From Chryseobacterium paludis (lineage in GTDB: Bacteria > Bacteroidota > Bacteroidia > Flavobacteriales > Weeksellaceae): a DNA stretch of 64,000 nucleotides. This document shows, in pieces, positions 46,255 to 54,544 of this stretch (position 1 is its first letter; every line of letters starts with the position of its first letter). The stretch is taken from positions 682,001 to 746,000 of the forward strand of contig NZ_CP099966.1 of NCBI RefSeq assembly GCF_025403485.1, in the 5' to 3' direction. The position numbers and the translations under genes are program-made. The notes below the pieces were generated by a model that did not search any database, was not told the DNA's origin, and was given only the letters and a program-made list of their open reading frames with translations.

Positions 46255-47640
46255 ATGTCCAAAAAAAAGGTAACCATAGTATTTGATATTGGAAAGACCA
46301 ATAAAAAGTTCTTTTTATTTGATAAAAATTATAAAGAAGTTGTTCGTGAGTATACAGAACTACCGCTCACCACAGATGAAGATGATTATCCTACAGAAGA
46401 TCTGGCAGCACTGCAAAACTGGATCAAAGATAATTTTAATGCCATTCTCGACGATGAAAATTTTGAAGTAAAAGCGATTAATTTCTCCAGTTATGGAGCA
46501 AGTTTGGTGCATTTGGATCACAAAGGAAATGTTTTGGCTCCACTGTACAATTATACCAAACCCATGGATCAGGAAATACTGGATTTGTTTTATGAAAAAC
46601 ATGGGAGCAAAATGAAAATTGCACGCGAAACAGCATCACCGCAATCAGGTATGCTCAACTCAGGGATGCAGTTGTTTTGGCTCAAGTACAAGCATCCGGA
46701 AACATTCAGAAAGATCAGGTACAGTCTTCACTTGCCTCAATATTTATCTTATCTGTTTACAGGAATTTGTGTGTCGGAATTTACTTCAATAGGTTGTCAT
46801 ACCAATTTATGGAACTATGATAAATCCGATTATCATGACTGGGTGTATGAAGAAGGGATCGATGTTTTACTGGCACCCATCGTTCCAACTTCAGCAAGCA
46901 TAAATACTTCCTACAGAAACAAAAAAATTAAAATAGGTGTTGGAATTCATGACAGTTCTTCAGCATTATTGCCTTACATTTTAAGTAAAAAAGAACCTTT
47001 TTTATTGCTGTCAACAGGAACGTGGAGTATTTCTTTAAATCCATTTAATGACGAAAGTCTTACCGATGAGGATATCGAGAACAATTGTCTGAATTATATG
47101 CGGATCGATGGTAAACGCGTAAAAGCTTCCCGCTTTTTTATGGGAAATGAATATAAGATTCAGGTAGAAAAATTATGCGCTTATTATGGAAAAGAATATG
47201 GTTTCCATAGAGAAGTACATTTTGATCAGGATGTGTATTTGCGTTTGATGAAAAATAAGAATATTTATTTTCGGTTTGAAGGAATTATTTTAAAACGAAA
47301 AATGATCACTGAAACAGATCTAAAATCATTTGCAACTTTTGAAGAAGCCTATCATCAATTGATGATAGAATTAATGGATCTGCAGATTCATACCATTAAA
47401 AATGCAATAGGAAATTCAGAAATTGAAACAATCTACATTGATGGCGGATTTACGGATAATGATGTATTTATGAAACTGATGTCTCATCATTTCCACCACT
47501 ACAGCGTGATGTCAACGCATTCACCACTAGGCTCTGCATTGGGAGCTTCTATGGTAATTTCTAACAAGAAAATAGATGAAACCTTTTTACAACAGCATTA
47601 TCAGATGAAAGTGCTTCAACCTTTAATTCTTAATTTATAA
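46255..47640 (+). CDS. FGGY-family kinase, probable L-rhamnulose kinase
   Basis: Probably phosphorylates L-rhamnulose, the only step otherwise missing between RhaI and the aldolase fusion. The 461-residue protein has the FGGY phosphate-binding N-terminus TIVFDIGKTNKKFFLFD (with Lys-Thr-Asn instead of the more usual GTSS-type sequence), INFSSYGASLVHLD, LLSTGTWSISLNPF and the C-terminal nucleotide-site IDGGFTDNDVFMKLMSHHF. It is distant from E. coli RhaB, so the assignment rests on context. An L-fuculose or xylulose kinase role is possible but less likely. It ends 2 bp before lldD, so the two are coupled. Confidence 0.82.
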   Translation: MSKKKVTIVFDIGKTNKKFFLFDKNYKEVVREYTELPLTTDEDDYPTEDLAALQNWIKDNFNAILDDENFEVKAINFSSYGASLVHLDHKGNVLAPLYNYTKPMDQEILDLFYEKHGSKMKIARETASPQSGMLNSGMQLFWLKYKHPETFRKIRYSLHLPQYLSYLFTGICVSEFTSIGCHTNLWNYDKSDYHDWVYEEGIDVLLAPIVPTSASINTSYRNKKIKIGVGIHDSSSALLPYILSKKEPFLLLSTGTWSISLNPFNDESLTDEDIENNCLNYMRIDGKRVKASRFFMGNEYKIQVEKLCAYYGKEYGFHREVHFDQDVYLRLMKNKNIYFRFEGIILKRKMITETDLKSFATFEEAYHQLMIELMDLQIHTIKNAIGNSEIETIYIDGGFTDNDVFMKLMSHHFHHYSVMSTHSPLGSALGASMVISNKKIDETFLQQHYQMKVLQPLILNL

Positions 47641-47642
47641 TC

Positions 47643-48791
47643 ATGTCATTTCCATTCGATACCCGATATGCTTCCCTTGAGCTTCTGATTGAAAGGGCAA
47701 AAAAAAGAATGCCCCGTTTCGCTTTTGAATATCTGGACGGAGGCTGCAATGAAAACATAAACAGAGACCGGAATACATCTGAGCTGAGAGAAGTTCTTCT
47801 TCGTCCACGCTATCTGAATAATTACAGTGAAACCAGTATGGAGACCGAATTATTCGGTGTGAAATATTCTGCGCCTTTTGGAATCTCACCTGTCGGTTTA
47901 CAAGGATTGATGTGGCCTAATGCTCCGGAAATTTTAGCAAAAGCAGCTTTCAAACATAATATTCCTTTTATTTTAAGTACGGTAACGACCAGCAGTATTG
48001 AAAGAATTGCAGAATTAACGGAAGGAAAAGCCTGGTATCAATTATACCATCCAAGGGAAGAATGGCTGCGTGATGATATTCTCAACCGTTGTGAAGCTTC
48101 CGGATATGACGTACTCGTTGTTTTAGCAGATGTTCCTACTTTTGGTTACCGGGCCAAAGAAATCCGAAATGGTTTGGCAATGCCGCCTCAGATTAATTTT
48201 AGAAATGTTTCTCAGGCTTTGGTAAAACCACAATGGGTAATGGAAATGGTAAAGCATGGTGTTCCCCGTTTTGCAACCTTGGATAAATACATAGATAAGA
48301 GTATGGGCGTAAAGCAGTTGGGGCAATTTATGAACTCTACTTTTTCCGGCAGGCTGAATGCAGACAGGCTAAAAGTGATCCGTGATCAATGGAAAGGTAA
48401 ATTAGTGATTAAAGGAGTTGCGTCTGATGAAGATGCTGCTGAAGCAGTACGTCTGGGATTTGATGGAATGATTATCTCCAATCATGGCGGAAGACAGCTG
48501 GATGCCGGGGAATCTACCATTGCGGTAGTGAAGGAAATTAGTGAAAAATATAAAAATCAGATAAAAATAATGATGGACAGTGGTGTAAGAACAGGTCCGG
48601 ATGTTGTCCGTGCTCTCAGCTGTGGTGCTGAATTTACATTTATGGGAAGAACATTTATGTATGCAGTGGGTGCTTTGGGTGAAAAAGGGGGCGATCACAT
48701 CATTGAAATGCTTAAAATGCAGTTCAGACAGGTAATGGAACAGCTTTGCTGTGAAAAACCGGAAGATCTGCAAAATTTTAGAGTGAAATAA
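47643..48791 (+). CDS. lldD: FMN-dependent L-lactate dehydrogenase (alpha-hydroxy acid oxidase family)
   Basis: Oxidises L-lactate to pyruvate, completing rhamnose catabolism after the aldolase/dehydrogenase fusion. It has 382 residues in the FMN TIM-barrel family: FAFEYLDGGCNENINRDRNTSELRE, LLRPRYL, FGISPVGLQGLMWPNAPEILAKAA, and the active-site signature ISNHGGRQLD with His281 and Arg284 region, then MMDSGVRTGPDVVRALSCGAEFTFMGRTFMYA. Substrate could in principle be another 2-hydroxy acid, but the pathway predicts L-lactate. It is followed by a strong terminator. Confidence 0.9.
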   Translation: MSFPFDTRYASLELLIERAKKRMPRFAFEYLDGGCNENINRDRNTSELREVLLRPRYLNNYSETSMETELFGVKYSAPFGISPVGLQGLMWPNAPEILAKAAFKHNIPFILSTVTTSSIERIAELTEGKAWYQLYHPREEWLRDDILNRCEASGYDVLVVLADVPTFGYRAKEIRNGLAMPPQINFRNVSQALVKPQWVMEMVKHGVPRFATLDKYIDKSMGVKQLGQFMNSTFSGRLNADRLKVIRDQWKGKLVIKGVASDEDAAEAVRLGFDGMIISNHGGRQLDAGESTIAVVKEISEKYKNQIKIMMDSGVRTGPDVVRALSCGAEFTFMGRTFMYAVGALGEKGGDHIIEMLKMQFRQVMEQLCCEKPEDLQNFRVK

Positions 48792-48868
48792 AATCTTTAA
48801 GTCTTATTAATGCTCAATAAAAAAAACTAAATGGGCTTTAACCAAAACTTAGAATAAATTCTAAATAA

Positions 48869-48898
48869 AAAATTCGCAAAGCTATCTTTGCGAATTTT
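48869..48898. terminator. Bidirectional terminator between lldD and the NTF2-like gene
   Basis: AAAATTCGCAAAG-CTAT-CTTTGCGAATTTT is a perfect 13-bp stem with a 4-nt loop, A-rich on one side and T-rich on the other. It separates convergent genes and can end both transcripts. Confidence 0.9.
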
Positions 48899-48918
48899 GT
48901 TTATCATAATCTTGATAC

Positions 48919-49362
48919 TTATTTTTTCTTTTCAGATTTTACTGCCTGTCTGGCCAGTAATCTCCAGTCGTTTTTGGTTTTTACCCAAACCAGTAATACA
49001 TCCAACGTTACATCACCCGGAGTTTTTCCAAAGTCAGCAGTTGTTGCATAAAAATGGTGACGGACAATCGCTGTGTTACCAACAAGGTCGATGCTTTGAT
49101 TGGTAATATCAATGGTTACAAAATCTGATTTTTTACTGACTAATTTTTCAACAAATTCCACTGCATCGTCGATATGGCCTCCTGAATGTCCATAAGTTAA
49201 TCCAGGTAAGATCAATGATTCTAACGTTGGTCTGTCACCGCTTATCATGGCCGATCTTAGCTTTTCAGCGGCTTCAGTAACAGCGTCTTTATCATTCTTT
49301 TTCTGTCCTGACACAGCAAGTACAATGAAGAAAGCCATGGCGAAAATTAATTTTTTAATCAT
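48919..49362 (-). CDS. Small exported NTF2-like/DUF4440 protein
   Basis: A 147-residue protein with a Sec signal (MIKKLIFAMAFFIVLAVSGQ) and a single SnoaL/NTF2-like cone-fold domain: VTEAAEKLRSAMISGDRPTLESLILPGLTYGHSGGHIDDAVEFVEKL, then VGNTAIVRHHFYATT and DVLLVWVKTKNDWRLLARQAVKS. The YGHSGGH stretch is conserved in this DUF4440 subgroup. Function unknown; such proteins bind small hydrophobic or sugar-like ligands. A perfect operator lies 78 bp upstream, so it belongs to the pectin regulon despite its unknown role. Confidence 0.75.
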   Translation of the reverse strand: MIKKLIFAMAFFIVLAVSGQKKNDKDAVTEAAEKLRSAMISGDRPTLESLILPGLTYGHSGGHIDDAVEFVEKLVSKKSDFVTIDITNQSIDLVGNTAIVRHHFYATTADFGKTPGDVTLDVLLVWVKTKNDWRLLARQAVKSEKKK

Positions 49363-49440
49363 AGTTAAATAAATATTTTTTAGTGGGTTTTAAATGCTGT
49401 CTATAATTTAATTGTTATAGGTGTTAGTCTAATGACAAGC

Positions 49441-49452
49441 GCAATCGATTGC
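49441..49452. promoter_or_regulatory. LacI-type operator upstream of the NTF2-like gene
   Basis: Perfect core GCAATCGATTGC between the GntR-type regulator stop (49477) and the NTF2-like start (49362). Its only sensible target is the small exported protein gene on the minus strand. Confidence 0.72.
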
Positions 49453-49476
49453 ATTATTTTAAAAAAATAAATGACT

Positions 49477-50523
49477 TTATAAAGAATCCCTTTGAATAAA
49501 TTTAAAGACATTGTTGACCTGTTCCCTTTTATTTTTCAGGATCATGTAGGCAGCAGATTCTCCCATTGCTTTAAAATCTGTAGTAATCACTGTGATTCCC
49601 AGCAATTCTTTAAGAGGAGTTTCATTGTAGGAAATAATTCCGATGTCTTTGCCCAGTTCAAGATTTTTCTGTCTGATCTGCTTCACCAAATTAACAAGAT
49701 CCCGTTCGCGGATTGTGATGAAAATATCTTTTTCCTGTAATTCCATATCAGGATAAATTTCATCAAGGATTTCATAATCAAGTTTAAAATCTTTGCAGAA
49801 ATTCTCAAAACCGCGTACAATACGGAAAGGATAGGGGTGGATTGATTTATCAGGATAGACTAAGATGATTTTCTCATATTTCTTTATCTTGTCTAAACCT
49901 TCCAGAAGGGCATTGTAAATATCATGTTCGAAATCCTGAAAAATAGTACCATATTCTCCTGAAACATTGGGTTTGGTATTGTCCAGCAACAGCAGTTTAT
50001 TTTTTGGTATTTTTTCAATCATGTCAATCACTTCCTTTGTAGAACTGGTATGTTTAGACTGTTCGTCCCGAAAGTGAGGCATAATGACATAGTAATCAAA
50101 TCCGCCCAGATTCTTTTTCAAAGAATTAATGAAAAGTGTTTCATCACAATGGTAAATATACATCTCAACATTGCCTTTGGTACCGATTGCATTGACGAAG
50201 TAATTATAGATCATCATTTTATAGGTACTCGGTTTGTTGATCAGAAAAAAGATATTAATAATATCATTTTTATTGATACGTGAAATATAATATCCTTTAC
50301 CTTTTACGGATTCTATGATCTGTCTTTTCCTCAATTCCTTATATGCTTTTTCCACAGTATCTCTCGAGAGAAAGCAGGATTCGCTGAGCTCGTTGATGGA
50401 AGGAATCTTCTCTCCAATCTGAATTTCTCCACCATCTATTCCATTCAGAATAGAATCAACAATCTGCTTATATTTAGGAACTCTGGAGTGTTCATTGATC
50501 TGTATTTCAAATGTTTCTGCCAT
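49477..50523 (-). CDS. GntR-type regulator with periplasmic-binding-protein-like sensor domain
   Basis: A 348-residue transcription factor (start at the ATG at 50523; an in-frame extension to 50583 has no support). The N-terminal GntR winged helix is VPKYKQIVDSILNGIDGGEIQIGEKIPSINELSESCFLSRDTVEKAYKEL in parts (about residues 13-65), then RQIIESVKGKGYYIS. The rest resembles a LacI/PBP-like ligand-binding fold (NIFFLINKPSTYKMMIYNYFVN, KIILVYPDKSIHPYPFRIVRGF, DIGIISYNETPLKELLGITVITTDF). The order GntR HTH plus PBP domain is that of AraR-like sugar regulators. Its place beside the rhamnose genes suggests rhamnose sensing; the target sites are unknown. Confidence 0.85.
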   Translation of the reverse strand: MAETFEIQINEHSRVPKYKQIVDSILNGIDGGEIQIGEKIPSINELSESCFLSRDTVEKAYKELRKRQIIESVKGKGYYISRINKNDIINIFFLINKPSTYKMMIYNYFVNAIGTKGNVEMYIYHCDETLFINSLKKNLGGFDYYVIMPHFRDEQSKHTSSTKEVIDMIEKIPKNKLLLLDNTKPNVSGEYGTIFQDFEHDIYNALLEGLDKIKKYEKIILVYPDKSIHPYPFRIVRGFENFCKDFKLDYEILDEIYPDMELQEKDIFITIRERDLVNLVKQIRQKNLELGKDIGIISYNETPLKELLGITVITTDFKAMGESAAYMILKNKREQVNNVFKFIQRDSL

Positions 50524-50673
50524 GTTTTTCAGATAGGATCGGTTAAAACGGTTTAAAGAAACTAATTTATAAAAATTAACCAATGATCGTAAATAAGTCG
50601 TAAAATTTATGTCAATAAATCTATATTTATTTTTAATTAATTATAATAAGTCTATATATATGAATATTTTACT

Positions 50674-50714
50674 AAAAAATCTTCATTCTGAATCATGTTG
50701 AAACAGAATGAAGA
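50674..50714 (-). terminator. Terminator after the second pectate lyase gene
   Basis: On the minus strand TCTTCATTCTG pairs with CAGAATGAAGA (11 bp, 13-nt loop), followed directly by TTTTTT. It lies 41 bp after the lyase stop and upstream of the GntR-type gene, separating the two. Confidence 0.85.
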
Positions 50715-50755
50715 CGAAAATATAAGTATTTAGATGTGAATAGTAAAGGTGATTC

Positions 50756-52162
50756 TTACTTCATAATGTTGTTCAAGTAAATTTCAATATTTAAATAATT
50801 TTTACAAAATTTACTAACCTTCAGGGCATCTGTTGAGTCTCGCGGATTAAGTCCCATATGAACTTCAACAGCATCTGGTATTCCATCTTTATCGCTGTCC
50901 TGAATGCTTTGATAAGCAGGGTAGTCTCCTAAACCACCGTTAGCAAGAGGAAGATTGTTTTCAGTGTACACATAGAGTCCCTGAGTTCCTTTGGAACTCA
51001 CTTCAGAAATGATCAAGTTATCGACATCATCACGATGAGGAAAATTAGCTCCTGAATTTTGTATAACATGATAAAATGCTTGAGTAGCAGACAGGTTAGT
51101 TGCATTGAAAGGGTATGCAAATGGGCTGTTCATAAATTGAACCGGTGTATTTCCGGGAAATGCCGTTGTATTCTGAGGAACCAGATTTCCGTCCAAAACC
51201 CCGTTTTTATTAGAGTCGTAATAATTTCCCGATTGATATAAATGGAATGTGCTGGTACCTCTGCTGAATGGTGTCGATTGATTATCCACATTTAAAGGAC
51301 CGGCAACAAAATAATTATTGATAATATTCACTTCCGAAATTCCTGCTGAATCACCCATAATATAGCCATCTCCAGAAACGGTATGCCCATAAGTATTTCC
51401 CAGGTTACCATAATTGTATATGACATTATTTACAAATTCATTCTTCCCTTTTACTTTAGGATTTCTTGTTTTGTTACTTTCATACAGAGATTTTAAAATA
51501 CTGATATGGCCGTCGGTTGTCTGGATCAGGCCACCTGCAGAATGGTTGTGACGATGCAGACCCTGTGCTATAATAGAATTCTGTATGGTTATACTGTCGG
51601 GTTCAAACCCTTTATTATCCCAGTTGATGGAAAAAACTTCGTCGAGACCCCACGAAAAAGACATGTGGTCCAGCATAATATTTTTACCATTTGCTACTCC
51701 TGAAGCATCTGTATTCTTGGATAATCCGTTTACATTCCCCAGTCGGATTCTGAAGTATCTTGCAATGGTGTTATTTGCGCCCGTAAAGGATACTTTCTGG
51801 CCATAGAGAACGATTCCCTTCCCGGGAGCTGACTGGCCAGCTATGGTAAGATTTGGTGACATCGCTAAGGAAGATTGCAAATTGATAATACCACTTACAG
51901 AAAATACGATAAACCTGCCGGGCTGACTCACAGCGTCCCGAAAGGAACCCGGACCACTGTCATTCAGATTACTGACAATATAAACGCTGGGATTCGTCAC
52001 CCCTCGTGCTCCTTTAGAAAATTTTCCAAAACCTTCCGCTTCAGGAAAAGCCAAAGCCCTTTCAGAATTGCAGCTTTCAGTAGTTGGTGGATTGCTGTGA
52101 TCATCATGATTACACGATAACAGAAATAAAGAAAACAAAAGTGTTGTAGAAATTTTTTTCAT
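50756..52162 (-). CDS. Pectate lyase lipoprotein, PL1 family (second copy)
   Basis: A 468-residue lipoprotein (LLSC, Cys17) of the PL1 beta-helix family. FPEAEGFGKFSKGARG, GPGSFRDAVSQPGRFIVFSVSGIINL, DHMSFSWGLDE (calcium site) and KTRNPKVKGKNEFVNNVIYNYG (catalytic Arg region) align with the PL1 at 1848-3263. It also shares a calcium-binding C-terminal motif, DSDKDGIPDAVEVHMGLNPRD. Lipid anchoring suggests a cell-surface enzyme, whereas the first copy looks soluble/periplasmic or secreted. It stands alone between two terminators, with a direct-repeat element 58 bp upstream and no LacI-type operator. Confidence 0.87.
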   Translation of the reverse strand: MKKISTTLLFSLFLLSCNHDDHSNPPTTESCNSERALAFPEAEGFGKFSKGARGVTNPSVYIVSNLNDSGPGSFRDAVSQPGRFIVFSVSGIINLQSSLAMSPNLTIAGQSAPGKGIVLYGQKVSFTGANNTIARYFRIRLGNVNGLSKNTDASGVANGKNIMLDHMSFSWGLDEVFSINWDNKGFEPDSITIQNSIIAQGLHRHNHSAGGLIQTTDGHISILKSLYESNKTRNPKVKGKNEFVNNVIYNYGNLGNTYGHTVSGDGYIMGDSAGISEVNIINNYFVAGPLNVDNQSTPFSRGTSTFHLYQSGNYYDSNKNGVLDGNLVPQNTTAFPGNTPVQFMNSPFAYPFNATNLSATQAFYHVIQNSGANFPHRDDVDNLIISEVSSKGTQGLYVYTENNLPLANGGLGDYPAYQSIQDSDKDGIPDAVEVHMGLNPRDSTDALKVSKFCKNYLNIEIYLNNIMK

Positions 52163-52220
52163 GTTTAATAAGTTTTGATTTTTTGATTGTATTAAATTAA
52201 AAGCTTAACACCATAAAATC

Positions 52221-52236
52221 ATCCTGCACTATGCTG
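52221..52236 (-). promoter_or_regulatory. Direct-repeat-like element upstream of the second pectate lyase
   Basis: On the minus strand CAGCATAGTGCAGGAT, a 14/16 match both to the element before susC 2 and to that before the aldolase fusion. It ends 58 bp before the start codon. The 15 bp AGTGCAGGATGATTT is also nearly repeated before the GH28 gene at 59513. Confidence 0.5.
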
Positions 52237-52348
52237 TATTGTTAGTTTTATTGTTATTATCTTAAATATTATAATACAATTACGAATAAGGATTGATTAA
52301 TGTTTCTTTTTTGTGTTTGAATATTGACGAAAATATAATTTTAAGCAT

Positions 52349-52379
52349 AAAAAAAAGCCTGCCGTTTCCGGACAGACTT
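52349..52379 (-). terminator. Terminator after the GH28/toroid operon
   Basis: On the minus strand AAGTCTGTCCG-GAAA-CGGCAGGCTT forms a 10-bp stem (one bulge, one G-U) with a stable GAAA tetraloop, followed by eight T. It lies 22 bp after the last gene of the operon. Confidence 0.9.
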
Positions 52380-52401
52380 CACTATATATGAATGTGAGTT
52401 T

Positions 52402-54537
52402 TTAAGGCATTTTTTTGAAACCTTCTGCTTTTATTTTCCAGGATCCATCTTTTGGAAAACCGGGAAATTCACCTTTTGAATTATCCCAACCTTCGAGCAT
52501 CATAGCAACAGTAGTTAAAACACCTCCGTTTCCGGGAAGATAGATACGCAGACGTTTATCCTGGTAGTTATGGCCGTTTTTCAAATAGGTATTGGTCTGA
52601 ATGTTCATAAAAAGAGCATCCAAAGCTTTTGATGGAAGACCTAATCTTGCTGCATTCATGGCAGTCATCGGGAAATCCCAGCCCCAGGTATGTTCCCAAT
52701 TCCATTTTTTCCAAACGGTATCCAACGTATTTTTCATAATTTTTTTGTCCAGTTTTGGAGATTCCGGAACCATTCCCAAGGCTCCGAGAACAGCTGGATG
52801 ATCGGTCATCCATTTTTGAAAAGTATACGAATCTTTTGCAGATTCTGTAGCCAGATAAACACCATCCTGAACTGGAAGCGGAGATAATTTTGAAATGACG
52901 TCATCCCATTTTTTATCTCTCGGTTCTCCCAATCTTTCTTTCCATTGCTGTGCTGTTTTTAGTGCCCAATCCCAATAGGCTACTTCATAAGTTGGGTTGT
53001 AAGTATCCTTAGCCGGGAAAACTTCTTGAGCAGGGATCACTCCTTTGCCTAGATTATAACGGTTTTTTTCTTTATCATAGGTTGCAAAATCCGCCATAAA
53101 ATCTGCCGTTGCAAAAATCAGGTCTTTATATTTTTCCAATACTTTTTTATCCTTTTTATCCCGATACAGCAGTTCCGTCATATAAATGATATGCGGTTGT
53201 TCCCAGATTAAAAAGGCAGCCACAGAAGAAGGACTTTCATTACCCTCATTATCAGACATTTTAATCCATCGAACACCTTTATATCCCTGTCTTTCAGCTA
53301 AAGCCTTTGCTTTTTCAAAAGACCTGAAATAATAATCCAGTTGCTTTTCTAAAATTTCGGGTCTTCCCCATAAAGCGTAATGTACACCATGCCACCAATG
53401 CATTTCTGTATGTGGTTTTCCATACCAGCTGTTAAAGGTTAAACCGGTTTCCTGTGGTGGATTGCTTCCTCCACACTGTACTTTGGTTAAATATTCTGAG
53501 AGAACAATTCTGCGTTCAAGTTCGTTTGCTCTCGGATCTGTGCTTCCATCAAAATCAACGGCTGCACCGCTTTCCCAGAACGATTTCCATCCTAAGGTAC
53601 TTTCGCTTTCTGCATCAGTAAACAGACTTTTACTGCTTTTCGGATCTTTAGCAGAAAATTCAATACTCAATTCTATTTTTTTTGTTTTAGAAGAGGGTTC
53701 ATACACGAAATAATGTTTTCCGGCTTCACGTAATATTCCTTCTGAAAAATAAAACTGAGTGTAATAATCGGAACTCTGTAACTGATGATGGATCAGTCCG
53801 GATGTTGGCTGTGATGATAGAATTTTTGTTGTGTGATCATTTTCATTACCATAAAAAGCGGCATCATCTAAAAATTGACCGGTAGGAGAGGGATAACGTG
53901 TAAAAACCTTAAGCCTTTTTTGCGTGATCAGATCAGATTCAATTTTAACTCCGATTTTATCGGAATTCTGAAAAGAAGCGGTCTGTACTTTTACCACTGT
54001 TCCTTCCAGAGAAAATTCACTTTCTATAATTCCTGTCCAAAGATTAAGGGTTTGATGAATATTTTTGAGATCAGCTATTTTTGCTTTCTGACCGTCTTTT
54101 TTGTATAATTCAATACCCACATTTCCCAATTGCAATCGGTGTTGGTTTACACGATAATAATCAACGGCTTCTTTATTTCGTTCGGGTTCTTTAAGCTGTA
54201 CACTGTATAGTGCCTTACGTCCGTCATTGTTAAAGTCATAAGCTTTCAGGGTTTCATCAAATTTATAATTTTGAGGATTTGGAAAACTGTTCCATCCCCA
54301 TTCAGACTGTGTGCCTAGGGAAACTCCATTCTTATAAAATTCAGGAAATGACTGCATCCCGGTAATATCTACAGTATAAGCAAATTTTCCGTTGCCAACA
54401 GTCAAAGTAGATAATGTATCAATTTTTGTATTGATAATATTATGACGCCCGACAACCTTTTTACGATCAATTTTTTGAGCGTGTAATGAGGAGAATCCCA
54501 TCAAAAACAGACCAAGATATACGACTAATTTTTTCAT
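52402..54537 (-). CDS. Exported GH65-like (alpha/alpha)6-toroid protein, function unknown
   Basis: A 711-residue exported protein (start at the ATG at 54537; signal MKKLVVYLGLFLMGFSSLHAQ). The N-terminal half is beta-rich; the second half looks like the (alpha/alpha)6 barrel of clan GH-L: TEMHWWHGVHYALWGRPEILEKQLDYYF, then KALAERQGYKGVRWIKM and IWEQPHIIYMTELLYR, in the order seen around the GH65 catalytic region, although the GH65 WDTE motif itself is not present (TEMHWW instead). It is the last gene of the operon with a canonical GH28 and the 1188-residue protein, 7 bp after the latter. A glycosidase acting on an oligogalacturonide or pectin side chain is plausible; the substrate is unknown. 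Confidence 0.65.
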   Translation of the reverse strand: MKKLVVYLGLFLMGFSSLHAQKIDRKKVVGRHNIINTKIDTLSTLTVGNGKFAYTVDITGMQSFPEFYKNGVSLGTQSEWGWNSFPNPQNYKFDETLKAYDFNNDGRKALYSVQLKEPERNKEAVDYYRVNQHRLQLGNVGIELYKKDGQKAKIADLKNIHQTLNLWTGIIESEFSLEGTVVKVQTASFQNSDKIGVKIESDLITQKRLKVFTRYPSPTGQFLDDAAFYGNENDHTTKILSSQPTSGLIHHQLQSSDYYTQFYFSEGILREAGKHYFVYEPSSKTKKIELSIEFSAKDPKSSKSLFTDAESESTLGWKSFWESGAAVDFDGSTDPRANELERRIVLSEYLTKVQCGGSNPPQETGLTFNSWYGKPHTEMHWWHGVHYALWGRPEILEKQLDYYFRSFEKAKALAERQGYKGVRWIKMSDNEGNESPSSVAAFLIWEQPHIIYMTELLYRDKKDKKVLEKYKDLIFATADFMADFATYDKEKNRYNLGKGVIPAQEVFPAKDTYNPTYEVAYWDWALKTAQQWKERLGEPRDKKWDDVISKLSPLPVQDGVYLATESAKDSYTFQKWMTDHPAVLGALGMVPESPKLDKKIMKNTLDTVWKKWNWEHTWGWDFPMTAMNAARLGLPSKALDALFMNIQTNTYLKNGHNYQDKRLRIYLPGNGGVLTTVAMMLEGWDNSKGEFPGFPKDGSWKIKAEGFKKMP

Positions 54538-54544
54538 TATATTT

